Numbered from the stretch's first letter, positions 51,280-61,306 are shown. The stretch is DNA of 64,000 bases from Arachnia propionica (GCF_037055325.1 NZ_CP146373.1:3243557-3307556), one strand, 5' to 3'. Made by a program: numbers and translations. The notes: generated from the letters alone by a model not told the origin.

Positions 51280-52082
51280 TGACTGGCCGTTTCCCGCGTC
51301 ACGGCGAGGGCATGCCTCGCCGTAGCGCGAGCAGTCCCGACTCCCCCCTGGAACCGCAGTTTCCTGCGCCCCGGCGAACTGCGGAGAGCGTTCCGACTCC
51401 TCCCAGGTTCACCGGCCCGCGTCGAAGCGCTGTCAGCCCCGAAAGCCCCGACCACACCACGGTTTTCAAGAAAATCACTGAACCGATTGCGCGTCGTTCA
51501 GCCGTTTCACCAGAAACACCCAACAAGGATCCCGGTGAGTGGCGCAACGTCCCGTCGAAGGACGAAATCGATGCCGAAACCCCACGGAACCACATCCCAC
51601 CCATCCCCGGGTTTGTGAAGGTCATGGGGGTCGTCGCGATTGTGGTGTTGCTCGTGGTCGCGATCTGGGTGGGCATATCCCTCAGCGGGATCGGAAAACC
51701 CAACGCAGAGGCATCGCCCGCCTGGGATCTCAAGCTTCCGTCGCAGATCGCGAATTTCGCACACGACGGGGTGAAGGAGTCAGCGGCGCCCAGCGGTGGG
51801 GGAACGGTCCTGCGATCCAACTACTCCGATGGAAGCTCTAAGTTTGCGCTGTTGCTGCAGCGTCCAGCACCGGAGCTGGAGACCTATCTTTCCGATTCCG
51901 GCATCACCGGTGTCACCTCGGTGCACGACGCCTCATGCGGAACCTTCGAGCAAGCACAGAAGCCGGTGTGCGCCCGGGTCATCGATAAAACGGTCATCGT
52001 GGTCATGGGGTTCAGCGATCAGGATAACGAGACCTTGGCGAACCTGATCGAATCCGTCTACAACGTGGTGAAGAACCAGTAG
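51279..52082 (+). CDS. single-pass membrane protein downstream of trxA, 267 aa
   Basis: Not recognised. The N-terminal 110 residues are hydrophilic, serine/proline/arginine-rich and contain imperfect repeats of the type RRSAVSPESP / RRSAVSPETP (also RRSASSPDSP, PRRTAESVPTPP). One membrane helix follows (about 113-135, VMGVVAIVVLLVVAIWVGIS), then an exported domain (WDLKLPSQIANFAHDGVKES to the end) with two cysteines (ASCGTFEQAQKPVCARV) that may form a disulfide. Start ATG 51279 overlaps the thioredoxin stop, indicating coupled translation. Confidence 0.65.
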   Translation: MTGRFPRHGEGMPRRSASSPDSPLEPQFPAPRRTAESVPTPPRFTGPRRSAVSPESPDHTTVFKKITEPIARRSAVSPETPNKDPGEWRNVPSKDEIDAETPRNHIPPIPGFVKVMGVVAIVVLLVVAIWVGISLSGIGKPNAEASPAWDLKLPSQIANFAHDGVKESAAPSGGGTVLRSNYSDGSSKFALLLQRPAPELETYLSDSGITGVTSVHDASCGTFEQAQKPVCARVIDKTVIVVMGFSDQDNETLANLIESVYNVVKNQ

Positions 52083-52210
52083 TGAGTAATGGTTTTCGCG
52101 GTCGTGACCCGCATGAGACAGTTTCGGAAACTTATGTGGAGCGCTCCAAATCATCTCGGATGTTGCGCCCACTCATCCGATCTCGTCATCCTCCGGATAA
52201 CGTGTACCCA

Positions 52211-53509
52211 ATGAAGGTCACTCGATACGACACCCGCTTGGACCCACTCGTCGAACACTATGCCGTCCGTACCCAGGGCCTGAAGGTATCCGCGGTCCGG
52301 GCGCTTTTCGCAGTGGCCAACCGGCCTGAGATCGTGTCGCTGGCGGGCGGGATGCCAAACATCAAGGACCTACCCCTAGACGAGATCGGTGACCACATCA
52401 CCCGGATGATCCGCGATCACGGCACGCAGGTCATGCAGTACGGATCCGGGCAGGGAGAGCCACGCATCCGTGAGCAGATCTGCGAGCTGATGGCGGAGGA
52501 GGGCAGCGTCGCGGATCCCGATGACGTCGTCATCACTGCGGGTTCCCAGCAGGGCCTGGACCTCGTCACCCGCATCTTCTGCGACCCGGGGGACGTGATC
52601 CTGGCCGAGTCGCCGTCCTATGTGGGAGCGCTCGGTACCTTTCAGAGCTATCAGACCGAGGTAGTGCACATTGCCTGCGACTCCGAGGGGCTAATCCCCG
52701 AGGCGGTGACCGAGACCGCCGAACGGTTGAAGAAGCAGGGTAGGAGAGTCAAGTTCCTATACACGATCCCGAACTTCAACAATCCGTCGGGGGTGACGCA
52801 GTCCCTGGAGCGGCGCCACCGGGTCATCGAGAGCTGTGCCGCGGCAGGGGTATTGGTGGTGGAGGACAACCCCTACGGACTGCTAGCCCTCGATTCTGAC
52901 CCATTTCCGGCGATGCGTTCCCTCAAGGCGAACGTGGTCTACCTGGGATCTTTCTCCAAGACCTTCGCACCGGGGTTCCGCGTCGGCTGGGTCTGCGCCC
53001 CGCATGGGGTCAAGGAACGTCTGGTGCTGGCCCAGGAGTCGGCGACGCTGTGCCCGCCGGTGTTCTCCCAGTTCGCGATCAGCAATTATCTGGAGAACTG
53101 CGATTGGCGCGGCCAGATCGAGAGCTTCCGTAACATGTACCGTTCCCGCCGTGACGCCATGCTCGCCACCTTGAAGCGGGAAATGCCCGAAGGCTGCTCA
53201 TGGACCCGGCCCGCAGGTGGGTTCTTCGTCTGGGTGACGCTGCCCGAGGGATTGGACGCGTCGGCGATGCTGCCGCGCGGGGTCGGCGCCCGCGTGGCAT
53301 TCGTACCGGGCCCCGCGTTCTTCGCCGACGGGCAGGGTTCCCGCAATGTGCGGCTGTCCTACTGTTTCCCGCCGCCGGACCGGATCGTGACGGGAGTGGA
53401 GCGCTTCGCCCAAGTGGTGAAGGGCGAGCTGGAGATGCTGCGAACCTTCGGCATGCACACCCCGTCGCACGCCAACCCGGCCAAGGGACCGGGACCGAAT
53501 CTGAACTGA
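52211..53509 (+). CDS. PLP-dependent aminotransferase, class I/II
   Basis: A 432-residue fold-type I aminotransferase. ISLAGG-like start (EIVSLAGGMPNIKDLPLDEI), VMQYGSGQGEPRIREQICEL, VITAGSQQGLDLVTRIFCDP, TIPNFNNPSGVTQSLERRHR, VVEDNPYGLLALDSDP, and the PLP lysine in YLGSFSKTFAPGFRVGWV. The layout is that of the Aro8/LysN/MocR-C-type group, which covers 2-aminoadipate and aromatic or branched-chain aminotransferases; the substrate cannot be decided. Start at ATG 52211, since the upstream in-frame part has no family character. Confidence 0.9.
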   Translation: MKVTRYDTRLDPLVEHYAVRTQGLKVSAVRALFAVANRPEIVSLAGGMPNIKDLPLDEIGDHITRMIRDHGTQVMQYGSGQGEPRIREQICELMAEEGSVADPDDVVITAGSQQGLDLVTRIFCDPGDVILAESPSYVGALGTFQSYQTEVVHIACDSEGLIPEAVTETAERLKKQGRRVKFLYTIPNFNNPSGVTQSLERRHRVIESCAAAGVLVVEDNPYGLLALDSDPFPAMRSLKANVVYLGSFSKTFAPGFRVGWVCAPHGVKERLVLAQESATLCPPVFSQFAISNYLENCDWRGQIESFRNMYRSRRDAMLATLKREMPEGCSWTRPAGGFFVWVTLPEGLDASAMLPRGVGARVAFVPGPAFFADGQGSRNVRLSYCFPPPDRIVTGVERFAQVVKGELEMLRTFGMHTPSHANPAKGPGPNLN

Positions 53510-53545
53510 CCGCACCCCGATTGACCCGAGTGAAGGACTGATGCC

Positions 53546-54484
53546 ATGACCGTGTTCGTGATCGCCGGTGGCCTGAGCCACGAACGGGAGGTCTCCCTGC
53601 GTTCCGGGAAGCGCCTGGCCGAGGCGCTCCGGAAGAAGGGCCACACGGTGGCCGAGACCGACGTCAACGCCGACCTGATTCCCCGGCTGCTCGGGGATGA
53701 GGACTCTGTCGTCATCCCGGTGCTGCATGGCGGGCTGGGTGAGGACGGTGCGCTTCGGGAGGTGCTGTGGACGTTGGGGGTGCCCTTCGTTGGCAGCGAC
53801 GGCGCCAGTTCCCGGCGCACCTTCGACAAGTCGGTGGCCACGCGGCTGGTAGGGGACGCCGGCCTGGCGACCCCACAGCAGGTCGCACTGCCCGACGACG
53901 TCTTCCGAGAGCTGGGCGCCCAAGCATTGATGTCGGCGCTCGGGGAGCGGATCGGTTTCCCGCTCATGGTCAAGCCCGCCAGATCGGGTTCGGCACTCGG
54001 AGCGACAAAGGTAAATTCGGCGGATGATCTGCCGGCTGCCCTCGTCGGAGCCTTCGCCTACGGGAAGGACGCTGTAGTGGAAGAGTTCGTCGAGGGCACG
54101 GAGCTGTCCGTGACCGTCATCGAGGACGACACCGGCCCGCGCGCGCTGCCACCCGTCGAGATCAGACCCGCCTCGGGGGTCTACGACTACGAGTCCCGTT
54201 ACACCGCAGGGGCCACCCGTTTTCTCACTCCCGGTGAACTGCCCGACGACGTGCTCGAGGCAGCCGGGGACTTGGCGGTCCGCACCCACCAGGTGCTCGG
54301 CCACCGCGACCTCTCCCGCATCGACATGATCGTGCGCGACGGCGTCCCGGTGTTTCTGGAGAGCAACGTAGCACCCGGTCTGACGAACACCTCGCTGACG
54401 CCCCTCGCCTTGGACGCCGCAGGCCTCGGCATGGGGGAGGTGTTCTCCGCCCTCGTGGAGCAGGCCCGCCGCCGCGGCCACTGA
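53546..54484 (+). CDS. D-alanine--D-alanine ligase family ATP-grasp protein
   Basis: A 312-residue ATP-grasp ligase. FVIAGGLSHEREVSLRSGKR is the family's N-terminal signature (GG.S.EreVSl.Sg). VIPVLHGGLGEDGALREVLW, FVGSDGASSRRTFDKSVATR, PLMVKPARSGSALGATKV, VVEEFVEGTELSVTVIEDD and FLESNVAPGLTNTSLTPLAL follow. The product should join two D-alanines for cell-wall precursors. It is shorter than canonical Ddl (about 360), as in the second Ddl-like group of actinobacteria, so an alternative dipeptide substrate is possible. It lies 36 bp after the aminotransferase. Confidence 0.85.
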   Translation: MTVFVIAGGLSHEREVSLRSGKRLAEALRKKGHTVAETDVNADLIPRLLGDEDSVVIPVLHGGLGEDGALREVLWTLGVPFVGSDGASSRRTFDKSVATRLVGDAGLATPQQVALPDDVFRELGAQALMSALGERIGFPLMVKPARSGSALGATKVNSADDLPAALVGAFAYGKDAVVEEFVEGTELSVTVIEDDTGPRALPPVEIRPASGVYDYESRYTAGATRFLTPGELPDDVLEAAGDLAVRTHQVLGHRDLSRIDMIVRDGVPVFLESNVAPGLTNTSLTPLALDAAGLGMGEVFSALVEQARRRGH

Positions 54485-54500
54485 CACGGCTCCCCGCCCC

Positions 54501-54548
54501 AAAGCCGGTTGAGCCGGAGAGCGAGGAACGAGCGACCCGAGTGAAACC
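54501..54548 (+). repeat. GGTTGAG...GAAACC-type short interspersed repeat
   Basis: AAAGCCGGTTGAGCCGGAGA followed by GCGAGGAACGAGCGACCCGA and GTGAAACC. The form (GGTTGAG, a GAGCGA-rich middle, GAAACC) is that of short palindromic repeats spread through many actinobacterial genomes. Its first half also resembles the terminator arm at 1156-1167. The remaining intergenic sequence to 54703 shows no gene. Confidence 0.5.
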
Positions 54549-54703
54549 GCCACCCGACGCCCGAGGCTCTTTATCCCAGACACGGAAAAGAGCTTCTCAT
54601 TATGCTTCCAGTACAAAATCCCTTGTCAGAAGCCCGAGCGTCAACCATCGCAGGCCATTTATCTACTTATCGATCAAACGGTAGAGCGTTATAAAGCTTC
54701 GTC

Positions 54704-55621
54704 TCAAGGCTCGACGGTACGACCGTCAATGACGGCCATGATCCGGTCGAGATCGTCGGTAGAGGCAAACTCGATGGTGATCTTGCCCTTGTTCTTACCG
54801 ATGGCGACCTTCACCCGGGTGTCGAAGTGATCGGAGAGAAGCGCTGCAACGGCGGCTTCACGTTCCGATGGAAGCCGACGGACGCGGGGGGTAGGTTCTT
54901 CCTCAGTGGGTGCGTCCCCGAGCCGGATGATCTCCTCAGTACTGCGAACTGAAAGACCCTCCGCGACTATCCGCTCGGCGAGCAGTTCCTGCGATCGCTG
55001 GTTGGTCAGCCCCAGCAGCGCGCGTGCATGACCAGCGGAGAGGACACCGGCCGCCACTTTCGTCTGCACTGTGGAGGGGAGGTTCAGCAGCCGCAGCGTG
55101 TTCGAGATCTGTGGACGACTGCGGTGAATCCTCTGGGAGAGTTCTTCCTTGGTGCAGTTGAAGTCTCCCAGGAGCTGCTGATAGGCGAGGGCTTCCTCCA
55201 GGGGGTTGAGGTTGGCCCGGTGCAGGTTCTCCAGGAGCGCATCGCGGAGAAGCGCGTCGTCATCGGTCCCACGGACGATGGCCGGAATCGTTTCCTTTCC
55301 CGCCATCTTGGAAGCGCGGAACCGGCGCTCACCCATGATCAGCTCGAAGTGCTTAGGACCGGCTTCACGTACAACGACGGGTTGCAGCACGCCGAACTCG
55401 CCAATGGATGCAGCTAGCTCACTCAGGTCGTCTTCATCGAAGACGTGGCGTGGCTGCCGAGGGTTGGGGACGATCTGGTCCAACGGCAGCTCGACGAAAT
55501 AAGACCCGTCGCGAAGCCGGTCGGACGGAGTACTTGCGTCACCGGAAGTATCCTCGTCCGTCCGTGCGAAGAGGTCTCCGAGGCCTTTCCCAAGACCCAC
55601 GTGTTGTTTTCCTCTGGCCAT
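54704..55621 (-). CDS. parB: chromosome-partitioning protein ParB
   Basis: A 305-residue ParB/Spo0[21 protein letters not shown], the CTPase/arginine-patch motif [36 protein letters not shown], the parS-reading helix-turn-helix ([20 protein letters not shown]), [16 protein letters not shown] and a C-terminal dimerisation domain. It loads at the parS sites found here and organises the origin region with ParA. The start overlaps the parA stop by 1 bp (TGATG). Confidence 0.97.
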   Translation of the reverse strand: MARGKQHVGLGKGLGDLFARTDEDTSGDASTPSDRLRDGSYFVELPLDQIVPNPRQPRHVFDEDDLSELAASIGEFGVLQPVVVREAGPKHFELIMGERRFRASKMAGKETIPAIVRGTDDDALLRDALLENLHRANLNPLEEALAYQQLLGDFNCTKEELSQRIHRSRPQISNTLRLLNLPSTVQTKVAAGVLSAGHARALLGLTNQRSQELLAERIVAEGLSVRSTEEIIRLGDAPTEEEPTPRVRRLPSEREAAVAALLSDHFDTRVKVAIGKNKGKITIEFASTDDLDRIMAVIDGRTVEP

Positions 55622-56634
55622 CAGGCGATTCCTTCCTCATTCATGGCAGCGCGGGCGATCTCCTCGGCTGCCTTGAGGTAGGCCACCGCACCAGGTGATT
55701 TGGGGTAGTAGGTGAGGACACTCTGCCCATAGGAAGGCGCCTCGGCAATTCGCACCGAACGCGGGATCTCCACATCCAGGGTTTCCTTCCCGAAATGGGC
55801 ACGCACTTCGCCAGCAACCTCATGGGAGAGGTTGGTGCGATTGTCGAACATTGTCAGTAGCACCGTCGTCAGCTGCAAGCGATCGTTCAAGTTACCCTTG
55901 ACCCGCTGAATGGTGCGCATCAGCTGGGAGACTCCCTCGAGCGCGTAGTACTCGCACTGGATCGGCACCATGATCTCATTGGAAGCGACGAGGGCGTTGA
56001 GGGTGAGCAACCCAAGAGAAGGGGGACAGTCAAAGAACACGTAATCGACCCCGGACTCCTCAGTGTAGGCAGTCAGCGCCTTCTTCATCTTGGATTCACG
56101 TCCAGGTTCGTTCACAAGCTCCAGCTCTGCCGTCGAGAGGTCGACAGTGGCGGGCAAGACATGCAGGTTCGGACTGTGAGGCGATTGTTTGGCGAGATCC
56201 TGAATACGCTCTCCGCGGAGCAACACCTCGTAGGTTCCTGGGGTCCCGGGATCGTGATCTATACCGAGGGCGGTGGAGGCATTGCCCTGTGGATCAATGT
56301 CGACCACAAGAACATTGAGTCCGCCGAAGGCGAGCGCGGTAGCAACATTGACGGTAGAGGTAGTTTTTCCAACGCCGCCCTTCTGGTTCGCCACCACAAA
56401 AATGCGGGGACTCTCCGGGCGTGGCAAGGTCGGGACCCGGGTATCTTCGTCGCACTCGGTACCGTATTCATCATCGGCCACCCAATCGTCGTCAGCACGG
56501 TCAAAGAACGCGCGGCGCGGCCCGGTAGGAGTCTGTATGGCCGTTTCACGTGAAACGTTCTCGTGATCCTTCCACGGCTCGACGTCCACGTCATGTTTCG
56601 GAGTACGCTTGCGCTTGCGAAAGAACAGGGCCAT
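55621..56634 (-). CDS. parA: chromosome-partitioning ATPase ParA (Soj)
   Basis: A 337-residue deviant Walker A ATPase. [56 protein letters not shown] and [20 protein letters not shown] are typical. An N-terminal extension of about 75 charged residues precedes the ATPase core, as in other actinobacterial ParA proteins. The first parS site lies within this extension's coding sequence, at 56542-56557. It moves ParB-parS complexes over the nucleoid. Confidence 0.97.
   Translation of the reverse strand: MALFFRKRKRTPKHDVDVEPWKDHENVSRETAIQTPTGPRRAFFDRADDDWVADDEYGTECDEDTRVPTLPRPESPRIFVVANQKGGVGKTTSTVNVATALAFGGLNVLVVDIDPQGNASTALGIDHDPGTPGTYEVLLRGERIQDLAKQSPHSPNLHVLPATVDLSTAELELVNEPGRESKMKKALTAYTEESGVDYVFFDCPPSLGLLTLNALVASNEIMVPIQCEYYALEGVSQLMRTIQRVKGNLNDRLQLTTVLLTMFDNRTNLSHEVAGEVRAHFGKETLDVEIPRSVRIAEAPSYGQSVLTYYPKSPGAVAYLKAAEEIARAAMNEEGIA
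56542..56557. promoter_or_regulatory. parS site 1 (inside parA)
   Basis: CGTTTCACGTGAAACG, a perfect palindrome matching the ParB consensus (tGTTTCACGTGAAACa) in its inner 14 bases; located in the 5' part of parA. Confidence 0.95.
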
Positions 56635-56698
56635 TGAGTCCTCCTTTGACGGTCATCAACTTTAGCCTGAGTCCATGACACGAGCTGAAACCTCGCGG

Positions 56699-56714
56699 CG
56701 TTTCACGTGAAACG
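56699..56714. promoter_or_regulatory. parS site 2 (upstream of parA)
   Basis: CGTTTCACGTGAAACG, perfect 16-bp palindrome, 65 bp upstream of the parA start, where ParB could also influence parAB expression. Confidence 0.95.
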
Positions 56715-57092
56715 CATTGCACGAATCCGAACGAATGACAGGGATGGCAGTCAGGCGCCCCAGGGAGCTCAGGCGGCGCAGACAACGATCATGTGAACGA
56801 CTGGGCTGGCGCATGCCGATAATGCTGCGGCGGGGTCGTCCCATTCAATCGCACGACACCTGAACAGAGGTATCGATGATATTGCCTTCTTGACCAACCA
56901 GATGTGTCGCAGGAGTGAATCTGCACCGAAACTGCCTCTCTCCCTCCACGTCTCGATTAGCAGGGTTGGCTAGTGGGAACACGCCTTCCAGATCAACTAT
57001 TCCTACAGAGAAGACACCCCGCATGGAAGCTCATCAGCCAACATTGCAGGCATCGCCGCGAGACCAGCTTTCCCGGAGAAGCTGGGCATGTG

Positions 57093-57108
57093 CGTTTCAC
57101 GTGAAACG
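57093..57108. promoter_or_regulatory. parS site 3
   Basis: CGTTTCACGTGAAACG; the palindrome extends outward (TGCGTTTCACGTGAAACGCA, 57091-57110). Confidence 0.95.
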
Positions 57109-57813
57109 CACATGTCCAGTCGGTACTCAAATCTGCTCGATCAGACAGGTCTCATGACGTTACGCCGGCCAATTTATCCCTCTGCTCAGTCCTGAATCTC
57201 TGTACGTCCTCGTCAGATCGACCGGAGAATGTATCTACGCGCACGGTGCACCCACAGATTCTCACCTCAGCCAGCAGGACCACTGTCACCGCGACGCAGG
57301 CCCCGCCCCATCGAGCGATGTCGCTCTTCCGAGCATCGAAGCCCGGCGAAGCCATCCGCTATCTCGTCCTAACCTAGCTGCTGTCGTTGATCGGGCCGCA
57401 TGGAGGGATATAAGACCTTATAGCGATATATTGATTTGAATCTTTCCCGTTAAAAGGGCTTGGCTGGCATCGCACGCAGGCAGAACACATCCATTCCCGA
57501 CCACTCACCGAACAAGCGTGGCCCCGTCGCAGGTGATCCATGCCAACACCTTCAGTCACGCAGATTTCATGACGCGATGCCGGATAGTTGGTCATGACGT
57601 ACCGAGGGCATCCCCATCTGATTACTCTCTCGGAGCAAAGGTCGAAGTATCTTCTGCGGTACAAGAGCACATCCTGCCAGAAAATCCGTCAGGCAAGGAA
57701 CTACGGCACTCTCATGAGTGCTCCCGAAGGTCGCCAGGGTCAGCACATGTGCTGACCCAATACGACGACGAGAAGATGACACATTCTCAGATCACGTCGA
57801 GACTCGGGGGCTT

Positions 57814-57839
57814 GGTGACGTTTCACGTGAAACGTCACC
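57814..57839. promoter_or_regulatory. parS site 4 in a perfect 26-bp palindrome
   Basis: The parS core CGTTTCACGTGAAACG (57819-57834) is extended by GGTGA/TCACC arms to a perfect 26-bp palindrome. The longest perfect symmetry of the five sites. Confidence 0.95.
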
Positions 57840-58206
57840 ACGCGCCCGAAAACACATTGTAGAAACATGCACGCAGATGAACCACCGCATCCTTCACTTC
57901 AACTGAATCCAAACCCTCTCCCTAACCAGTCACTTCCCACACCATCCGATGTGCACATACCAGGAAACCCCCATCGCCACGCGATACGAAGGACATCGTG
58001 AACGAGATGCAGCAATGACTACCGCCTCTCACTCCCACGGAGGACTCGCGTGGTGGCGCCACAGGGCAGGATCCCCAATCCATGGCCGATGGCGACATCT
58101 GAGATCTGATCCCCGTAATCGGCTTCTACTCGCACGTTCCAAGTTCATCGCCCCTGCTCGGTTCAACACCACGTGCTACGAGATTAACGACCCAGTCGAG
58201 AATGAG

Positions 58207-58247
58207 AATGCTAATATAGCTATATACAGCTATAAAGACTTAGCATT
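58207..58247. other. AT-rich hairpin
   Basis: AATGCTAA + TATAGCT, loop ATATAC, AGCTATA, bulge AAGAC, TTAGCATT: a 15-bp stem with one 5-nt bulge. Not followed by a T run, so not an ordinary terminator. Directly to its right lies a tRNA-T-arm-like sequence. Confidence 0.5.
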
Positions 58248-58510
58248 ATGAATCTTTGTTGTGATGGCGATGCGGTTCGAATCCGCCACACAAACATGGT
58301 GAATCCCGAAACCATGATCACTCCGGTATCAGCACCTCTTTGTGCCAGTTACCTCCCGATCACATGAAAGCATTCGTTATTTCCTGGCCTATCGCCGTAG
58401 CGCCCCTCTCGCATCCCGCAGGAGGTCACCACCCGTTGGAGGAAAGCGGTGACCGCATAGCGAACGGGAACCGGTACGGACTCACAGCCGAAAACATTCG
58501 TCGACAAGAG

Positions 58511-58526
58511 CGTTTCACGTGAAACG
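58511..58526. promoter_or_regulatory. parS site 5
   Basis: CGTTTCACGTGAAACG, 9 bp beyond the 3' end of the thrE gene. Confidence 0.95.
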
Positions 58527-58534
58527 CAGGGCGG

Positions 58535-59860
58535 TCATTCCTTTCCATTGGACTGGATGCGCCCAACCAACCACATTCCAAGCACCACTGACGGTCCGAT
58601 GATGAGAACTGCGACAAGAGCCCGGAGGAATGCCTCCCCTACTCCGGGGAACCTGAAGAGCTCGGAGATGATGATCCAGTAGACGTCGAGTCCAGGCAAC
58701 AACGCTCCCGCTATCCCGACGATACACAGCTCGCTGCTCGGAATGCGCAGATAGCCAGACGACAAACCCGAGACCACACCAAGTGCCAAAGCTGCTATCC
58801 CCACTGCCAACGTCGGATCTAACGAAGCGTGACGCTGAAGAACAGCGTTGATGATCCCCGTCAACGCTCCTACCCCAGCCGCAGGAAGCAGCAGCCTGGG
58901 ACCACCTCGCATGAAGAGCGCATTTCCCAGAGCACCAACCATGCATGCAACAATCACGAGCCACAGTTCAAGGGATCCCGGGCGAGCAGTAGAACTCGCC
59001 CCCGCGGTATGTACCCCTCCGATTTGACTGAGTGCCAACGCCCCACCGAGAGTCGTCATCGAGACAATCACCAGGACTGCCGTCAGCCGTGCCGCCGCGG
59101 TGACGTAGTAGGTGTTGATGGCATCCTGAGCAGCTTGGACGATCTGAGGGATTGGAAGCAAGAGCACCAGCCCCGTAGCGATAATCGTTGCAGAGGACGA
59201 TATCGTCGCTACCCCACAAACACTCAGCAGGACCCCCAGCAATACCGTCAGAGCCGCTTGTCCTGAGACGGAGAACGCTTTCGGAAGGTCAATGTGCTCC
59301 AGCAGGGCGCCGAATCGGTTGACAAGCAGCAGACAACCACTGGCCAAAGCAGCAGCTATCAGGCTGCCGCCGGTCTGCAGAGTGATCGACGCCGCGAGCA
59401 TCATTCCCCCGAGCACAACAATCCACCAAGGCCATGGTGATGGCTCTCGTTCTAGCTGATCCATGAGATTGGAAGCGCGTTTCACATCGACGTCTTCGCG
59501 CAACATCTCATTCAAAACCTGGTGGAGTCGGCCCATACGGTACAGGTCGAAGGAATCGATGGTGGCGGCGGCCCGCGTCATCGCGATTGGCACTCCCCGC
59601 TCCGACACATGAGAAGCCATCATCGTTCGCCCCACTGCCGTCACGGATAGATCAGCCATTCCAAGTGCTCGTGCGCACCCCGTCATAGCATTGATCGCAG
59701 CACGCGTGTCATATCCCGCCTCCAACATGACGACGCCAAGCCGAAGGGCAACAGTGATGATCTCCGACCTCACCGTGGTGGAAGTGGGTTGATCTGAAAT
59801 CGCTACTTCCTCAACCCATTCTTCTTGAGCTGCATCGACAAACTCAACCGGTTCAGTCAT
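58535..59860 (-). CDS. thrE: threonine/serine exporter (ThrE family)
   Basis: A 441-residue protein. The N-terminal cytoplasmic part (about 30-170) carries the ThrE hydrolase-like motif LGVVMLEAGYDTRAAINAMT and TIDSFDLYRMGRLHQVLNEM. Ten membrane helices follow in two groups (WWIVVLGGMMLAASITLQTG on; GSLELWLVIVACMVGALGNA on). ThrE of Corynebacterium exports threonine and serine. Here the gene is inserted between parA and rsmG. Its tail reaches to within 9 bp of parS site 5. Confidence 0.9.
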   Translation of the reverse strand: MTEPVEFVDAAQEEWVEEVAISDQPTSTTVRSEIITVALRLGVVMLEAGYDTRAAINAMTGCARALGMADLSVTAVGRTMMASHVSERGVPIAMTRAAATIDSFDLYRMGRLHQVLNEMLREDVDVKRASNLMDQLEREPSPWPWWIVVLGGMMLAASITLQTGGSLIAAALASGCLLLVNRFGALLEHIDLPKAFSVSGQAALTVLLGVLLSVCGVATISSSATIIATGLVLLLPIPQIVQAAQDAINTYYVTAAARLTAVLVIVSMTTLGGALALSQIGGVHTAGASSTARPGSLELWLVIVACMVGALGNALFMRGGPRLLLPAAGVGALTGIINAVLQRHASLDPTLAVGIAALALGVVSGLSSGYLRIPSSELCIVGIAGALLPGLDVYWIIISELFRFPGVGEAFLRALVAVLIIGPSVVLGMWLVGRIQSNGKE

Positions 59861-60566
59861 GATGAGATTTTCCTTTCTAAACGGCCGCGGAGAACATTCT
59901 GAGCATTTAGGGTTTTCTTCGAGACCACTCCCACGTCTCCAGAGTCACACACTTCTCTGGTTAGCGCACGAAGCACAAGAAATCTCCGACTCCTGACAAG
60001 CTAGCACTCATCATCTGAAATCCAGCGGTTTCAGTCTCACTATTTTGTTGATCAAACTACAGATAGTGCACAGTGGTCGAACTCGTGTTACTCCGAGCAA
60101 CATCAAGAAGCACACAACCCATTTCACGTCTCCGAGTCTTTTCCAACCAAGAATGACTCCGCAACTTCAAGACAGCATACAGCTTGAACGCTTTGTCGAT
60201 AAAGCACTCAATAGGGAAAATGATTCGTGTCCCGATCGGGGCAATTCCACTCTGACTAGGGGTTCTATTAGCCGACGCGTAGCCCGCGACGACACCTCTC
60301 AGTCATGTTGATCCGAGAAGGTGGCGCACTGCGAGATGTGGAAGGCTGTCTCCAACCCCGCTCCGGAACGATGTGGCTCGCACCGAAATGCTGTGCGGCG
60401 CATTCATGATCGACACACATCTCAGCAAATTGCATGGCCGGATCATGGCTTCAGGAGTGCCACACATGAAACGTCGTTATCGATGCCAGGAAGAAGGCTC
60501 CACAACATCTCCCCTTCTTATTGGTGTACCGGCTCTGTCATTGTTCGCCAGGCGTGAACAATCCCT
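59861..60566. other. intergenic, no gene seen
   Basis: About 700 bp between thrE and rsmG. No convincing gene, RNA or repeat. It should contain the thrE promoter. Confidence 0.45.
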
Positions 60567-61217
60567 CTAGTTCGCACTCACCCGAATCACACGCGTCCCC
60601 TCGATTCCCGGAGCAGCATGAACGTGAAGAAGTTGGGCAGTCATGTGGTAATCGTTCAGGCGTTTACGCGCCGTCTCGATCTCACTCTCCGCACCTGCCC
60701 CTTTCAGCGCCAGCAACTCACCATCTGGAAAGAACATGGGAGTGGTCCATTTCAGAAGCTTCTCCAACGAAGCCACCGCCCTACAGGTAACCACGTCAAA
60801 GGTGTCATCGCAGTCCTCGGCGCGCAGTCGCTGCACCTGCACTCGCTCACCCAGGTTGAGTTCCTCAACTGCAAGCAGCAAAAAATTGTAACGCCGCAGA
60901 AGGGGCTCCAGGAGGGTTATCCGAAGGTCGTCTCGGCACAGCGCCAACGGGATTCCGGGTAGTCCGGCACCCGAACCGATGTCCGCTACGTCCACTCCCT
61001 GCCCCACCACATCCATCAGCGCCAAGGAATTCGAGATGTGCCTGCCCCAGATTTTGTCCGCCTCCCGCGGTCCGAGCAAGCCCCATTCGATGCCACGGGT
61101 TCGAAGAATCGTGGCGTAGGACTCCAGAGCATCGAACCGCTCCGAATAATACGTCCTGAGAATGCTTCTCGTTGCTTCTTCGGTCACGTCCTCTCCTTCC
61201 GGCTCCGCACTCGGCAT
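60567..61217 (-). CDS. rsmG: 16S rRNA (guanine-527-N7)-methyltransferase
   Basis: A 216-residue SAM methyltransferase. GLLGPREADKIWGRHISNSL, VADIGSGAGLPGIPLALCR (SAM loop), ITLLEPLLRRYNFLLLAVEE, VVTCRAVASLEKLLKWTTPM and LLALKGAGAESEIE match RsmG (GidB). It methylates G527 of 16S rRNA; loss gives low-level streptomycin resistance. Part of the conserved rnpA-yidC-jag-rsmG run near oriC. Confidence 0.95.
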   Translation of the reverse strand: MPSAEPEGEDVTEEATRSILRTYYSERFDALESYATILRTRGIEWGLLGPREADKIWGRHISNSLALMDVVGQGVDVADIGSGAGLPGIPLALCRDDLRITLLEPLLRRYNFLLLAVEELNLGERVQVQRLRAEDCDDTFDVVTCRAVASLEKLLKWTTPMFFPDGELLALKGAGAESEIETARKRLNDYHMTAQLLHVHAAPGIEGTRVIRVSAN

Positions 61218-61306
61218 GGAGTTCCTCCCTCACACAGGGGTTTCACGAATGGTTAACATTCCGCGTTCCCGACGCCGTTGTGTCTGACCGGGTCATCAGG
61301 AAACCC

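Larger units (their letters stand above)
56785..58534. other. long parS-rich intergenic region, no convincing gene
   Basis: About 1.75 kb upstream of parA (1.9 kb counted from its start) without a credible gene. The composition is mixed and less GC-rich than in neighbouring genes. It holds three parS sites, an AT-rich hairpin at 58207-58247 and a tRNA-T-arm-like sequence at 58272-58286. A 67-codon minus frame at 57355-57152 encodes one hydrophobic segment but has no good ribosome site. Short frames elsewhere have no coding character. Confidence 0.5.

Noticed and set aside
57152..57355. 67-codon minus-strand frame with one hydrophobic segment in the parS region
   Set aside because: No good ribosome site, no recognisable family, and composition like the surrounding non-coding sequence.
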